Made by a program: the position numbers and the translations under genes. Shown in pieces: positions 1 through 8,545 of a stretch of 64,000 bases of DNA; the stretch's first letter is position 1, and each line of letters starts with the position of its first letter. This DNA is from Paenibacillus sp. FSL R5-0912 (GTDB lineage Bacteria; Bacillota; Bacilli; Paenibacillales; Paenibacillaceae): positions 1,240,001 through 1,304,000 of the forward strand of contig NZ_CP009282.1 in NCBI RefSeq assembly GCF_000758605.1, written 5' to 3'. Under the pieces are notes generated by a model. It saw only the letters and a list, made by a program, of their open reading frames with translations, had not been told where the DNA came from and made no database searches.

Positions 1-477
1 ACACTGCATTTGCTCCCGGCGGATACTAATCTCATAGGCGATCCAGGGTCGTTCGTGCCCGTCTATGTCATCTCTGCCATCTGGCAGACCTGCGGCTGGA
101 ACAGCATTATCTTCATTGCAGCACTGTCTTCGGTAGATTCACAGCTGTATGATGCCGCCCGGATTGATGGCGCGAACCGCTGGCAAACCGTCTGGCATGT
201 GGAGATTCCGGCAATCCTGCCGACCATTATTATTTTGCTGATTATGAATATGGGGAACATTCTGAGCGTCGGCTTTGAGAAAACCTTTCTCATGCAGAAC
301 AGTCTCAACAAATCGGTATCTGAGGTTATCTCTACTTATGTATTTAACGTAGGGGTGAAGTCCAATCAGTTCAGCTTCGGATCGGCTGTGGGATTGTTTA
401 ATACAGTCATTAATTTCATGTTCTTAATATTGGCCAACTCGCTGGCCAAAAAATCTTCTAACATCAGTCTAATGTAA
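1..477 (+). CDS. Sugar ABC transporter permease, LplB type (5' end outside window)
   Basis: The frame is already open at base 1, so the true start lies upstream; 158 codons are visible. The protein would be one of two inner-membrane permeases of a CUT1-type carbohydrate importer. The cytoplasmic EAA loop that contacts the ATPase is readable (AARIDGANRWQTVWHVEIP, roughly visible residues 50-68), followed by hydrophobic segments and the typical LplB-like C-terminus. The second permease starts 12 bases after the stop behind an AAGGAGGGG site, so the two are co-transcribed. The solute-binding protein is presumably upstream. The substrate cannot be told from the permease; the GH31 gene downstream suggests an alpha-linked oligosaccharide. 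Confidence 0.9.
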   Translation, partial: TLHLLPADTNLIGDPGSFVPVYVISAIWQTCGWNSIIFIAALSSVDSQLYDAARIDGANRWQTVWHVEIPAILPTIIILLIMNMGNILSVGFEKTFLMQNSLNKSVSEVISTYVFNVGVKSNQFSFGSAVGLFNTVINFMFLILANSLAKKSSNISLM

Positions 478-489
478 GGAGGGGATGGG

Positions 490-1419
490 ATGTCAAGCAG
501 ACAAGCCTCTCATTCGCAACATACGGTCTATTCGGGCGGCATGGCAGACAGATTGTATACACTGATTGTTGTGCTTGTGAGTATTGCCGCATTTTTGATG
601 GTAGCGTATCCGTTGTATTTTATCATCATCGCTTCAGTCAGCAATTCGACAATGGTCAGCCAGGGGAAGGTTATTCTCTGGCCGAAGGATATTAATTTTT
701 ACGGCTATGAACAGATTTTTAAGGATACCCGCATATGGCAGGGGTATTTCAACACGATTGTCTACACGGTGCTTGGCACTATTCTGAATCTGCTGGTTAC
801 GCTGCCGGCTGCTTACGCGCTGGCTCACCGGAAGTTCAAGGCCCGCCGGGTGATTATGCCGCTCTTTGTGTTTACCATGTATTTTGGCGGCGGGATGATT
901 CCCACGTATCTGCTTATCCGTGACCTGCATCTGCTGAACACCCCTTGGGTAATGATCATTAACGGGGCAATAAGTGTTTTCAATCTCATTATTACAAGAA
1001 CTTTCTTTGAAAGCTCAATCCCGGAAGAGCTTTACGAGGCGGCTACACTGGACGGATGCTCACATTTTCGCTATTTTATCTCTGTTGTGATTCCACTGTC
1101 CAAAGCGGTGATTTCCGTGATCACACTCTATTATATGGTGGGACACTGGAATGACTTCTTTAACGCGCTGCTCTATATTAATACCGATAGTCTTCAGCCT
1201 CTGCAGATTATTTTGCGCAACATTCTGCTGTCTAATCAGGCCTTTGCAGGCGGAGCAGGGTCAGGCGCCGGGGCGGGAGCCGGCAGCTATGCCCAGCAGT
1301 TTGCGGATCAGATTAAATACGCTGTAATCATCGTTTCCACGGTTCCGGTGCTGATGATCTATCCGTTTATTCAAAAATATTTTGAAAAAGGTGTAATGAT
1401 CGGCGCCGTGAAGGGCTAA
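490..1419 (+). CDS. Sugar ABC transporter permease, YtcP/LplC type
   Basis: This is a 309-residue integral membrane permease, the usual length for the second CUT1 subunit. About six hydrophobic helices are visible, with an EAA loop near residues 178-200 (LYEAATLDGCSHFRY and following) and the usual family C-terminus ending in a basic GAVKG-like tail. A Gly/Ala-rich run (GGAGSGAGAGAGS, about residues 254-266) sits in a loop before the last helix and is longer than expected. The ATG at 490 follows AAGGAGGGG at good spacing. It pairs with the upstream permease and is followed by an AraC regulator and a GH31 glycosidase on the same strand. Confidence 0.92.
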   Translation: MSSRQASHSQHTVYSGGMADRLYTLIVVLVSIAAFLMVAYPLYFIIIASVSNSTMVSQGKVILWPKDINFYGYEQIFKDTRIWQGYFNTIVYTVLGTILNLLVTLPAAYALAHRKFKARRVIMPLFVFTMYFGGGMIPTYLLIRDLHLLNTPWVMIINGAISVFNLIITRTFFESSIPEELYEAATLDGCSHFRYFISVVIPLSKAVISVITLYYMVGHWNDFFNALLYINTDSLQPLQIILRNILLSNQAFAGGAGSGAGAGAGSYAQQFADQIKYAVIIVSTVPVLMIYPFIQKYFEKGVMIGAVKG

Positions 1420-1467
1420 GTCAGAAATGTGAAGGGCTGCTTTTTTCAATCCGGGAGGGAGGCTTAT

Positions 1468-2397
1468 ATGAAAAAAAGTCTTGAACTGCCGGCTTTCAAA
1501 GGTGTACCGGTATCACGGGATATGAAGGAAATACTGACGCATGGCAGCAGGGAGTTCCGCATGAGTGCGCATATGACAAAGGTGCATCCGATGAACAATC
1601 TTGTGCTGTATTCACATTGGCATGAGGAACTGGAACTGCTCGTTATGGTCAAAGGCTCTGCAAAGTTTCACGTCGGGCAGGAGAAGTTTGTTGTTCAGAG
1701 CGGGGAAATTGTCTTTATTCAGCCGAACCTGCTGCATTCCGCGATCCGGCTGCAGCAGGAGGAGATCGTTTTTTATGCGGTGCTGGTACACTTCAATTTT
1801 CTCTCCAGTCTGGAGAATGATCAGATTCAACAGCAATATATTCTTCCCTTGTTCCTGAACAACAGTCGCTATCCCGTCTTGATCATGCGCGAAATGGAGG
1901 CAGAACTTCGTCTTATTCCTCTATTGGAGGAAGTATGTGATATTTACCAGCAGGAGCCTCACGCCTTTGAGATGCTGGTTAAGGCCAAGCTGTTTGAGGT
2001 ATTGTACCGTCTGGAGAAGTGTGCTGCCGAGTTCAGCAGACCAGCGTTGCCCGGACAGTCACGCGGGGGCAACAGCTCCCTCTTGGCCAAAAAAACGCTG
2101 GCCTATGTCCAGCAGAATTACAGCAAACGGATCACACTTACAGAAATGGCGCGGCAGGTCAATATGAGCCCGTCTTACTTCTGCCGCTTTATGAAGAAGC
2201 AATTTGATCTTACTCCCCTGGAGTTTCTGAATGAATACCGGATATCGGAAGCCGTTGGTCTGATGGAGACGACGGATAAAAAAATCATGGAGATTGCCGA
2301 AATGACAGGCTTCAGCAATGTCAACCGATTCACGGAGACGTTCAAGAAAATGTATGGCTGCCGGCCGATGGATTACCGGAATTCAATTCGGAATTAG
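1468..2397 (+). CDS. AraC family transcriptional regulator
   Basis: This 309-residue regulator has an N-terminal cupin-like sensing domain (HWHEELELL near residue 50) and a C-terminal pair of helix-turn-helix motifs (ITLTEMARQVNMSPSYFCRF and IMEIAEMTGFSNVNRFTETF, about residues 220-300). The start at 1468 is preferred over an upstream in-frame codon because GGGAGGGAGG lies just before it. Lying between the permease and glycosidase genes, it probably activates this carbohydrate cluster when the sugar is present; that role is inference from context. Confidence 0.9.
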   Translation: MKKSLELPAFKGVPVSRDMKEILTHGSREFRMSAHMTKVHPMNNLVLYSHWHEELELLVMVKGSAKFHVGQEKFVVQSGEIVFIQPNLLHSAIRLQQEEIVFYAVLVHFNFLSSLENDQIQQQYILPLFLNNSRYPVLIMREMEAELRLIPLLEEVCDIYQQEPHAFEMLVKAKLFEVLYRLEKCAAEFSRPALPGQSRGGNSSLLAKKTLAYVQQNYSKRITLTEMARQVNMSPSYFCRFMKKQFDLTPLEFLNEYRISEAVGLMETTDKKIMEIAEMTGFSNVNRFTETFKKMYGCRPMDYRNSIRN

Positions 2398-2433
2398 AGT
2401 GCAGTTGAAAGCTTGGAGGGAACTGGAGGGAAT

Positions 2434-4431
2434 ATGGATATTTTTCAGAGTTCAGACAATCGGCTGATTTGGCAGGGAAACGGGGAGACGTTATGCCTGG
2501 AGGCATGGGGCAAGGACAGTCTTCGCGTACGCAGTGCGATGATGGGAGATATTCTTGACACGGATTATGCGCTGCTGGCGCAGGATAATGAAGAAGTGGA
2601 GATTGTCATCAACGGGCATGAAGCCTCCATCCGTCATGGTAAGCTTAAGGCCATTCTGCGGTATCACAGCTGGTTCAAGAATTGCCGGATCAGCTTTTAT
2701 AATCAAGAGGGAACACTGCTTCTGGAGGAATTAGACAACCATGGCAGTCTGAATCTTTCTGCCCGTAAGTTCAAGCCTATCATCGGAGGCGATTTCCGCT
2801 TGACTGCAAGCTTTGAATCGAACGCAGCCGAGAAGCTATACGGAATGGGGCAATACCAGCAGGATATTCTGAATATTAAGTACTGCAATCTTGAGCTTGC
2901 ACACCGGAATTCGCAGGCCAGTGTTCCTTTTGTACTGTCGAGTCTGGGATACGGGTTGCTGTGGCATAATCCGGCTGTCGGCCGGGTCAGCTTCGGCAAG
3001 AATGTCACGGAATGGGTGGCGGAAAGCACGAAACAGCTGGATTATTGGATTACTGCAGGAGATGCACCGGCTGACATTGAGGCTAATTATGCAAGCGTTA
3101 CCGGATTTGTGCCGATGATGCCTGAATATGGGCTTGGGTTCTGGCAGTGCAAGTTGCGGTACTGGAACCAGGAACAGCTCCTGGAAGTGGCCCGTGAGTA
3201 TAAACGCCGCAGCCTGCCGATTGATGTGATTGTATGCGACTTTTTCCATTGGCCCAAAATGGGGGATTTCCGCTTCGAGGAGGAATTCTTCCCTGATCCG
3301 AAGGCGATGGTGGAGGAGCTCAAGCAACTAGGCATTGAGTTAATGGTATCGGTGTGGCCGCAGATTGACCTGCAGAGTGAGAATTTCGAGGAGATGCGCC
3401 AGAAGAACCTTCTGGTCAAACCTGAAATGGGGGTTAATATCTGTATGCGTTTTGGCGGTGAGAGCGTATTCTATGATGCGACCAATCCCGAAGCGCGCCG
3501 TTATGTCTGGAAGAAGTGCAAAGAAAATTACTATGACAGCGGGATTCAACTCTTCTGGCTCGATGAGGCGGAGCCGGAATACGGGGTATATGATTTTGAT
3601 AATTACCGCTACCGGATGGGACCCAATGTGCAGGTCGGCAACATATATCCCCAGCTGTTCTCCCGTACCTTCTACGACGGGATGATAGCTGAAGGACAGC
3701 GGAATGTGGTTAATCTTGTTCGCTGTGCGTGGGCAGGAAGCCAGCGCTACGGTGCACTGGTCTGGTCCGGCGACATCCATAGCTCGTGGACTGATTTTCG
3801 GCGGCAGCTGTGTGCGGGATTGAATATGGGGATCGCAGGCATTCCGTGGTGGACTACAGATATTGGCGGCTTTAGCGGCGGAGACCCTGGCAATGAGAGC
3901 TTCCGGGAGCTGCTGGTGCGCTGGTTCCAGTACGGAGCCTTCTGTCCCGTAATGCGTCTGCACGGTGACCGTCAGACAACAGAGAAGGTATACCGCCAAG
4001 ACGGCTCGGAAGCCCTGTTCACCGGAAACGACAATGAGGTGTGGAGCTTCGGGGAGGAGGTCTATCCGGTTCTCGTGAAGTATATGAATCTTCGTGAAGC
4101 CATGCGCCCTTATACCCGCAGCCTGATGCAGGAGGCTCATGAGAAGGGATCACCTGTTATCCGGCCTATGTTCTACGACTTCCCTCAGGAGGAGACCTGC
4201 TGGGAGCTGGAGGACCAATATATGTTCGGACCGGATATGCTGGTGGCCCCCGTGCTGGAGGAGGGAGCTTCAAGGCGCAGTGTCTACCTGCCTGCCGGGG
4301 CCCGATGGACGGAGCTTCACAGCGGGAGCGTGTATGCAGGCGGGCAGACCCTTGAAGCCGCAGCCCCGCTTGAGATCATTCCGGTCTTTTTGAAGAATGG
4401 CGCCTGGGAAGAATTAGTGGGTATGATATAG
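2434..4431 (+). CDS. Glycoside hydrolase family 31 (alpha-glucosidase/alpha-xylosidase-like)
   Basis: This 665-residue protein has a GH31 layout: an N-terminal beta-sandwich, then a catalytic barrel. The nucleophile is in the LFWLDEAEPEYG motif (Asp377 from the chosen start) and the acid/base is in LVWSGDIHSSW (Asp447). The WLDEAEPE form is closer to GH31 alpha-xylosidases and related enzymes than to classic maltases, but specificity cannot be fixed by eye. No signal peptide is visible, so it should act in the cytoplasm on imported oligosaccharide. The ATG at 2434 follows GGAGGGAAT. It is the last gene of the importer operon and is followed by a strong terminator. Confidence 0.92.
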   Translation: MDIFQSSDNRLIWQGNGETLCLEAWGKDSLRVRSAMMGDILDTDYALLAQDNEEVEIVINGHEASIRHGKLKAILRYHSWFKNCRISFYNQEGTLLLEELDNHGSLNLSARKFKPIIGGDFRLTASFESNAAEKLYGMGQYQQDILNIKYCNLELAHRNSQASVPFVLSSLGYGLLWHNPAVGRVSFGKNVTEWVAESTKQLDYWITAGDAPADIEANYASVTGFVPMMPEYGLGFWQCKLRYWNQEQLLEVAREYKRRSLPIDVIVCDFFHWPKMGDFRFEEEFFPDPKAMVEELKQLGIELMVSVWPQIDLQSENFEEMRQKNLLVKPEMGVNICMRFGGESVFYDATNPEARRYVWKKCKENYYDSGIQLFWLDEAEPEYGVYDFDNYRYRMGPNVQVGNIYPQLFSRTFYDGMIAEGQRNVVNLVRCAWAGSQRYGALVWSGDIHSSWTDFRRQLCAGLNMGIAGIPWWTTDIGGFSGGDPGNESFRELLVRWFQYGAFCPVMRLHGDRQTTEKVYRQDGSEALFTGNDNEVWSFGEEVYPVLVKYMNLREAMRPYTRSLMQEAHEKGSPVIRPMFYDFPQEETCWELEDQYMFGPDMLVAPVLEEGASRRSVYLPAGARWTELHSGSVYAGGQTLEAAAPLEIIPVFLKNGAWEELVGMI

Positions 4432-4510
4432 GGAGGATAAGAAATCTGGGGCGGGCAGTGGCAGAAGTGCAAATATTCACCGTTATGACGAATGAACTTT
4501 AGTGTGATCT

Positions 4511-4556
4511 GAAAAAGCAGTCATTCCGCTTGGGGATGAACTGCTTTTTTTTATTT
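4511..4556 (+). terminator. Rho-independent terminator after GH31 gene
   Basis: A hairpin with AAAAAGCAGT paired to AACTGCTTTTTT, interrupted by a small bulge and closed by CCGCTTGGGG, runs into eight T residues. It closes the sugar-utilisation operon. Confidence 0.9.
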
Positions 4557-4749
4557 TATGTACCCAGCTTTTTTAACAATATACTGCTCTACCCAATCAG
4601 AATTGCATTTGAAAGAGTAGATTACTATGAGGGTGTTGTGGTTGGAGCGGTAGCAATGGCTTGTGGCGAAAAAGTGGACAGGGGGTAAAGGGCGCATTCA
4701 TTTCTGATGACAGAATTCAGATTTCATTATAGGAACGGGGGGACTATCC
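4557..4749. other. Gene-free spacer with a short open frame
   Basis: No convincing gene. A short plus-strand frame running to a stop near 4688 encodes a plausible-looking tail (YYEGVVVGAVAMACGEKVD) but has no start with a ribosome site, so it may be a remnant or chance. A purine-rich site (GGAACGGGGGG) just before 4750 serves the next gene. Confidence 0.4.
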
Positions 4750-5004
4750 ATGGATTTCAGTGCATTGACTGGCCTTTTTGTGAATAACAATGGTTCGGTC
4801 GTGCTAAATGTCCTGTTATCTACTGCATTAATCTGGAGTATTAAGCAAATTGCGAACAAAGAGAAAGTGATTCAGAATTACCAGAAACGTGATGAAGAGA
4901 ACGAAAAGCAGTTGAATGAATATAACCGTACGCTCGTGAAGCTGCTAATCGAGAGAGGCCATGCGGAGAAAAAACCTAAAGATGAGGAGGTCGTCAACAA
5001 GTGA
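4750..5004 (+). CDS. Small holin-like membrane protein
   Basis: This 84-residue protein has a single N-terminal hydrophobic segment (VVLNVLLSTALIW, about residues 17-30) followed by a long charged helix with Lys/Glu heptad character. That layout resembles BhlA/UviB-type holins found beside phage or bacteriocin genes, though no diagnostic motif makes the family certain. The ATG at 4750 follows GGAACGGGGGG. Its stop codon overlaps the GTG start of the next small gene (GTGA), so they are translationally coupled. No endolysin is visible nearby. Confidence 0.6.
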   Translation: MDFSALTGLFVNNNGSVVLNVLLSTALIWSIKQIANKEKVIQNYQKRDEENEKQLNEYNRTLVKLLIERGHAEKKPKDEEVVNK

Positions 5005-5177
5005 AGCTCCTCGATATATTCAGAAAACACGAGGTAAAGCCCTGCCGTGTGGAGCATGAGATAGATACCTTGGGCAAAATTCAGGAAGCGTACGAATCCA
5101 ATGATCTGGAGAAACTCATTGATCTGCACCGTACCGGCTTAGGTAGAAGGGGAGATGATCTGCATGGAAATTGTTGA
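5001..5177 (+). CDS. Small hypothetical protein, overlapping both neighbours
   Basis: This is a 58-codon frame starting at GTG 5001 (MKLLDIFRKHEVKPCRVEHE), preceded by GATGAGGAGG at ideal spacing and overlapping the upstream stop by four bases. It also overlaps the start of the following membrane gene. The product is acidic/basic mixed, soluble, with no membrane segment and no recognised domain. The overlap on both sides and the strong ribosome site argue that it is real. Probably part of a phage-derived small gene cluster; function unknown. Confidence 0.6.
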   Translation: MKLLDIFRKHEVKPCRVEHEIDTLGKIQEAYESNDLEKLIDLHRTGLGRRGDDLHGNC

Positions 5178-5538
5178 CTTGACACTAATCACACTGGAAA
5201 CGATAGCCTTTATGGCTTTTACTGCTTATGTTATCCGTTACCGCAGATATTTTATGGGACGAGGCGCCTTGCGGACGTATAATTTGTATCTCCGGAGTGT
5301 ATGGGTTACCTACGGGGCTGTAGCACTGCTATGTCTCAATTTGTTGTGGGGACGGCTGAACATCATTCTCGGATATAATACAGACGGCAGCCTATCGGAC
5401 ATCATGAGGGAATATGTCCTGATTCTGACCCTTATAATGCTCGTATTCTCAGGCTGGATGCATAAGGAGCTATGGGATTCCAACCGGCGTGAAGAAAGGA
5501 CCCGTGCCCGTTCAAGCCAATCAAGCAGACTCAAATAG
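5164..5538 (+). CDS. Small membrane protein, phage-like cluster
   Basis: This 124-residue protein has three hydrophobic stretches (about residues 8-25, 48-65 and 85-102) and a basic C-terminus rich in Arg and Ser. The second ATG at 5164 is chosen because AAGGGGAG lies about nine bases before it; an ATG at 5155 is too close. It overlaps the preceding small gene. No family is recognised. With the holin-like gene upstream it may be a remnant of a phage lysis or tail-end module, which is inference. Confidence 0.6.
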   Translation: MEIVDLTLITLETIAFMAFTAYVIRYRRYFMGRGALRTYNLYLRSVWVTYGAVALLCLNLLWGRLNIILGYNTDGSLSDIMREYVLILTLIMLVFSGWMHKELWDSNRREERTRARSSQSSRLK

Positions 5539-5558
5539 GCCTGAATTGGCCCAGAGAG

Positions 5559-5681
5559 GTGCTGATTCACCTCAAAGCTATTCTGGTGCAGGACGAGCTG
5601 GCCAACGGACGGGATCTCCCGGGGAAGTATACAGCATTCACAGCGTATTCTGCTCTCGTGAACAAGGAAATTCATATATAA
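5559..5681 (+). CDS. Possible small open frame after the membrane gene
   Basis: An open frame runs to a stop at 5681 and reads like protein (for example VLIHLKAILVQDELANGRD and KYTAFTAYSALVNKEIHI). In-frame codons extend upstream to about 5490 in a third frame relative to the membrane gene. The GTG at 5559 is the best start but its ribosome site is weak. It may be a fourth small gene or the frameshifted tail of the preceding gene. Confidence 0.3.
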   Translation: MLIHLKAILVQDELANGRDLPGKYTAFTAYSALVNKEIHI

Positions 5682-5712
5682 TAGGGGAAAAGAGTACAAG
5701 GAGGCGGTCTGT

Positions 5713-6690
5713 TTGACTACTAAAAATACACTCCAGGTGGCCACCTTCGCCGGCGGCTGCTTCTGGTGTATGGTCAAGCCGTTCGACGAGCTGCCGGGTA
5801 TAGTCTCGGTGGTATCCGGTTACACGGGAGGACATACGGAGAACCCTACCTATGAGGCATTAGGAAGAGAGGCTACAGGGCATAGGGAGGTGGTGCAGAT
5901 CACCTTTGACCCGGAACGTTTCCCTTATGAACGACTGCTGGACATTTATTGGCAGCTGATTGATCCGACAGACGGCGGCGGGCAATTTATGGACCGGGGG
6001 CGTGCGTACGAGGCGGCGATTTTTGTACACAGCGAAGAGCAGCGGCAGAAGGCGGAGCTGTCGAAGGCGGCGCTTCAGGCCAGCAAACGGTTCAAAGCAC
6101 CGATTGTGACGGAAATTCTGCCGGCAGCAGCCTTCTATCCGGCGGAAGCGGAGCATCAGCATTATTATAGAACTCATCCGCTCGACTATAAGCTGTACCA
6201 GAAGGGTTCAGGCCGTGATGATTTCACGGAGCTGCACTGGAACAGCCGGGAAGATAAGAAGCAGCTGCTGAATCAGCTGACAGAGCTGCAATATGAAGTA
6301 TCGCAGAGGAAGGCCATGGAGCCGCCGTATCAGAACGAGTATTGGAACCACTTCGGGGAAGGGATCTACGCCGATATTATCAGCGGTGATCCGCTATTCA
6401 GCTCCACTGACAAATTCGATGCTGGCACCGGCTGGCCCGGATTCACCAGGCCGGTGGAAGAGGGGCTGATCCGCCGAGAAGCAGACTACGGCAGCGGCGA
6501 AGTGCGGACGGTCCTGCGCAGCAGGCTGAGCGGGGCTTATCTGGGGGATTTATCCTACGATGGCCCGGAGCCGGCGAAGCTGCATTACCGGGTGAATTCC
6601 GCCGCACTGCGTTTTATTCCGAAGAATGAGCTTGCGGAGAAAGGGCTTGGGCGGTATTTAGAGCTATTTGAGCGGGAGAGCCAAGGATAA
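5713..6690 (+). CDS. msrAB: MsrA-MsrB fusion, MsrB domain apparently inactive
   Basis: The N-terminal MsrA domain (about residues 8-170) carries the GGCFWC active site with catalytic Cys16 and reduces methionine-S-sulfoxide in proteins. The C-terminal MsrB domain (about 185-320) keeps the fold signatures (TGWPGF, NSAALRFIP) but the catalytic Cys of the usual RYCINS motif is Arg293 (HYRVNS). Both His of HLGHVF are replaced (YLGDLS, Tyr276 and Asp279) and the resolving-Cys position is Thr239. Cys16 and Cys19 are the only cysteines in the protein. The TTG start follows CAAGGAGGCGG. Length 325 is normal for the fusion. MsrA activity is likely; MsrB activity is doubtful. Confidence 0.93.
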   Translation: MTTKNTLQVATFAGGCFWCMVKPFDELPGIVSVVSGYTGGHTENPTYEALGREATGHREVVQITFDPERFPYERLLDIYWQLIDPTDGGGQFMDRGRAYEAAIFVHSEEQRQKAELSKAALQASKRFKAPIVTEILPAAAFYPAEAEHQHYYRTHPLDYKLYQKGSGRDDFTELHWNSREDKKQLLNQLTELQYEVSQRKAMEPPYQNEYWNHFGEGIYADIISGDPLFSSTDKFDAGTGWPGFTRPVEEGLIRREADYGSGEVRTVLRSRLSGAYLGDLSYDGPEPAKLHYRVNSAALRFIPKNELAEKGLGRYLELFERESQG

Positions 6691-6732
6691 CCCCGGATTG
6701 AAGGCTGGCTTCAGGACTGTATATCATATGTA

Positions 6733-6777
6733 TTAGGGCAGGCTCCCGGATGTGGGGGACTGCCCTAACTTGTTTTT
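6733..6777 (+). terminator. Terminator after msrAB
   Basis: TTAGGGCAG pairs with CTGCCCTAA, with an inner CTCCC/GGGGG pairing, followed by CTTGTTTTT. It separates msrAB from the hut operon. Confidence 0.85.
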
Positions 6778-6940
6778 AACGAGGATTATTCATGATTAGC
6801 GAGTGTAAGGCATATTATATAACGTGATGAGCCGGAGGACTCTTTTATTCGCGGAATCAATGTTGTATTAAGTCGCATTCCCGATTGTGAAGAAGCAGCC
6901 TGAAACAGAATAAGCCGTAATTTAGTGATTAGTGATATAG

Positions 6941-6975
6941 AAGCCGGTACCTCTATTAGGGTATGGGCTTTTTCT
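6941..6975 (+). promoter_or_regulatory. Hairpin with T-run in hut leader, possible attenuator
   Basis: AAGCC pairs with GGGCTT and inner TACC with GGTA, then TTTTT. The structure ends about 25 bases before the hutH start and lies inside the roughly 220-base leader between the msrAB terminator and hutH. It resembles an intrinsic terminator placed to attenuate hut transcription. The stem is short, so this is tentative. No hutP or other hut regulator gene is adjacent. Confidence 0.4.
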
Positions 6976-7000
6976 ATTACCCGGGAAGCAGGTGAGGCGT

Positions 7001-8545
7001 ATGCTCCAAATAGACAATCAAACCGTCATGATCCACGGCAATACATTAACTATTGAGGAAGTTATTAAGGTGGCCCGGTATCATCGGATGGTGGACCTGG
7101 GCGTGGAGAGCTGCCGCAAGGTGGACCGTAGCCGCAAATATGTAGAGAAGCTCCTGTTGGAGAAAAAAGTAGTGTACGGCCTCACGACCGGCTTCGGCAA
7201 ATTCAGTGATACGTGCATCTCGCCGGAGGACACGAAGCAGCTGCAGCTTAATCTGATCCGCAGCCACTGCTGCGGAATTGGCGAGCCGTTCCCGGAGGAG
7301 ATCGTGCGCGCAATCTTGCTGCTGCGGATAAACGCCTTATCCCTTGGTTATTCCGGCATCCGTCTGGAGGTGATCCGGCTGATGGTGGAGATGCTTAACC
7401 GGGGCGTCATTCCGGTGATTCCTGAAAAAGGCTCCCTGGGCGCAAGCGGTGACCTTGCCCCTTTGTCGCATATGGTACTGGTTCTGATCGGCGAAGGCGA
7501 AGCTTATTATCAGAGTATACGGATGCCCGGTGCTCAGGCGCTGGCCAAAGCGGGGCTTGCGCCAATTGTTCTTGCAGCCAAGGAAGGGCTGGCCCTGATC
7601 AACGGAACACAGGTGATGACCGCTGTCGGCACGCTGGCCTGCTGGGATGCGCTGAATCTGGCCAACTGGGCGGACTGCACAGCCGCACTCAGCTGTGAGG
7701 CGCTGCGGGCGGTCCGTGATGCGTTCGACCCGGCGACACATGCAGTTCGTCCGCATAAGGGCCAGCGGCAGGTAGCCGACAACATCCGCAATCTGACGGA
7801 CGGCAGCAAGCTGATGACCGGCCAGGGAGAAGTGCGGGTGCAGGACGCCTATTCGCTGCGCTGCGCGCCGCAGGTTCACGGCGCAAGCCGTGATGCGCTG
7901 GCTTACATCGCAGAGAAGCTGGAGATTGAGATCAACTCGGCCACAGACAATCCGCTGATCTTCGCGGATGAAGACAAGGTGATCTCAGGCGGGAATTTCC
8001 ACGGGCAGCCGGTTGCGCTGCCGATGGATCATCTGTCCATCAGCGCGGCGGAGCTGGCGGATATTGCCGAGCGGCGGATCGAGCGGCTGGTCAATCCGCA
8101 GCTGAACGAGGGACTGCCCCCGTTCCTGACGAAGAACGGAGGGCTGCAGTCCGGGTTCATGATCGCCCAGTATGCGGCGGCGTCTGTGGTGTCCGAGAAT
8201 AAATCACTGGCTCATCCGGCCAGTGTGGATTCGATCCCCTCCTCCGGCAATCAGGAGGATCATGTAAGCATGGGCACGATCGGCGCCCGGAAGGCGAAGC
8301 AGATCGTCGATAATGCCTATGCGGTGCTGGCGATCGAGCTGCTCTGCGGGGCGCAGGCCATTGACTTCCGGGGGCCGGAGCTGCTCGGGGCGGGCACGAA
8401 ATGGCTGTATGACCGCTGCCGCGAGCAGGTCCCGTTCGTGGATGGTGACCGGGTGCTGTCCGGTGATTTCGCCACCATCGCCGAGTGGATGAAGGAAGCT
8501 GATGTACTGGAGGAGCTGTTCGCACTGGTTCCGTTTCATTCCTGA
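7001..8545 (+). CDS. hutH: Histidine ammonia-lyase
   Basis: This 514-residue cytoplasmic enzyme converts L-histidine to urocanate and ammonia. The Ala-Ser-Gly triad that cyclises to the MIO cofactor is at residues 148-150 (GSLGASGDLAPLSH), and the YGLTTGFG motif with the catalytic Tyr is at residue 60. Length is normal. The ATG at 7001 is chosen because AGGTGAGG sits just before it; an in-frame GTG nine bases upstream is the alternative. It leads a same-strand set with hutU and hutI. Confidence 0.96.
   Translation: MLQIDNQTVMIHGNTLTIEEVIKVARYHRMVDLGVESCRKVDRSRKYVEKLLLEKKVVYGLTTGFGKFSDTCISPEDTKQLQLNLIRSHCCGIGEPFPEEIVRAILLLRINALSLGYSGIRLEVIRLMVEMLNRGVIPVIPEKGSLGASGDLAPLSHMVLVLIGEGEAYYQSIRMPGAQALAKAGLAPIVLAAKEGLALINGTQVMTAVGTLACWDALNLANWADCTAALSCEALRAVRDAFDPATHAVRPHKGQRQVADNIRNLTDGSKLMTGQGEVRVQDAYSLRCAPQVHGASRDALAYIAEKLEIEINSATDNPLIFADEDKVISGGNFHGQPVALPMDHLSISAAELADIAERRIERLVNPQLNEGLPPFLTKNGGLQSGFMIAQYAAASVVSENKSLAHPASVDSIPSSGNQEDHVSMGTIGARKAKQIVDNAYAVLAIELLCGAQAIDFRGPELLGAGTKWLYDRCREQVPFVDGDRVLSGDFATIAEWMKEADVLEELFALVPFHS

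Noticed and set aside
4557..4749. Gene encoding YYEGVVVGAVAMACGEKVD
   Set aside because: No start codon with a ribosome site and the frame begins inside the upstream terminator.
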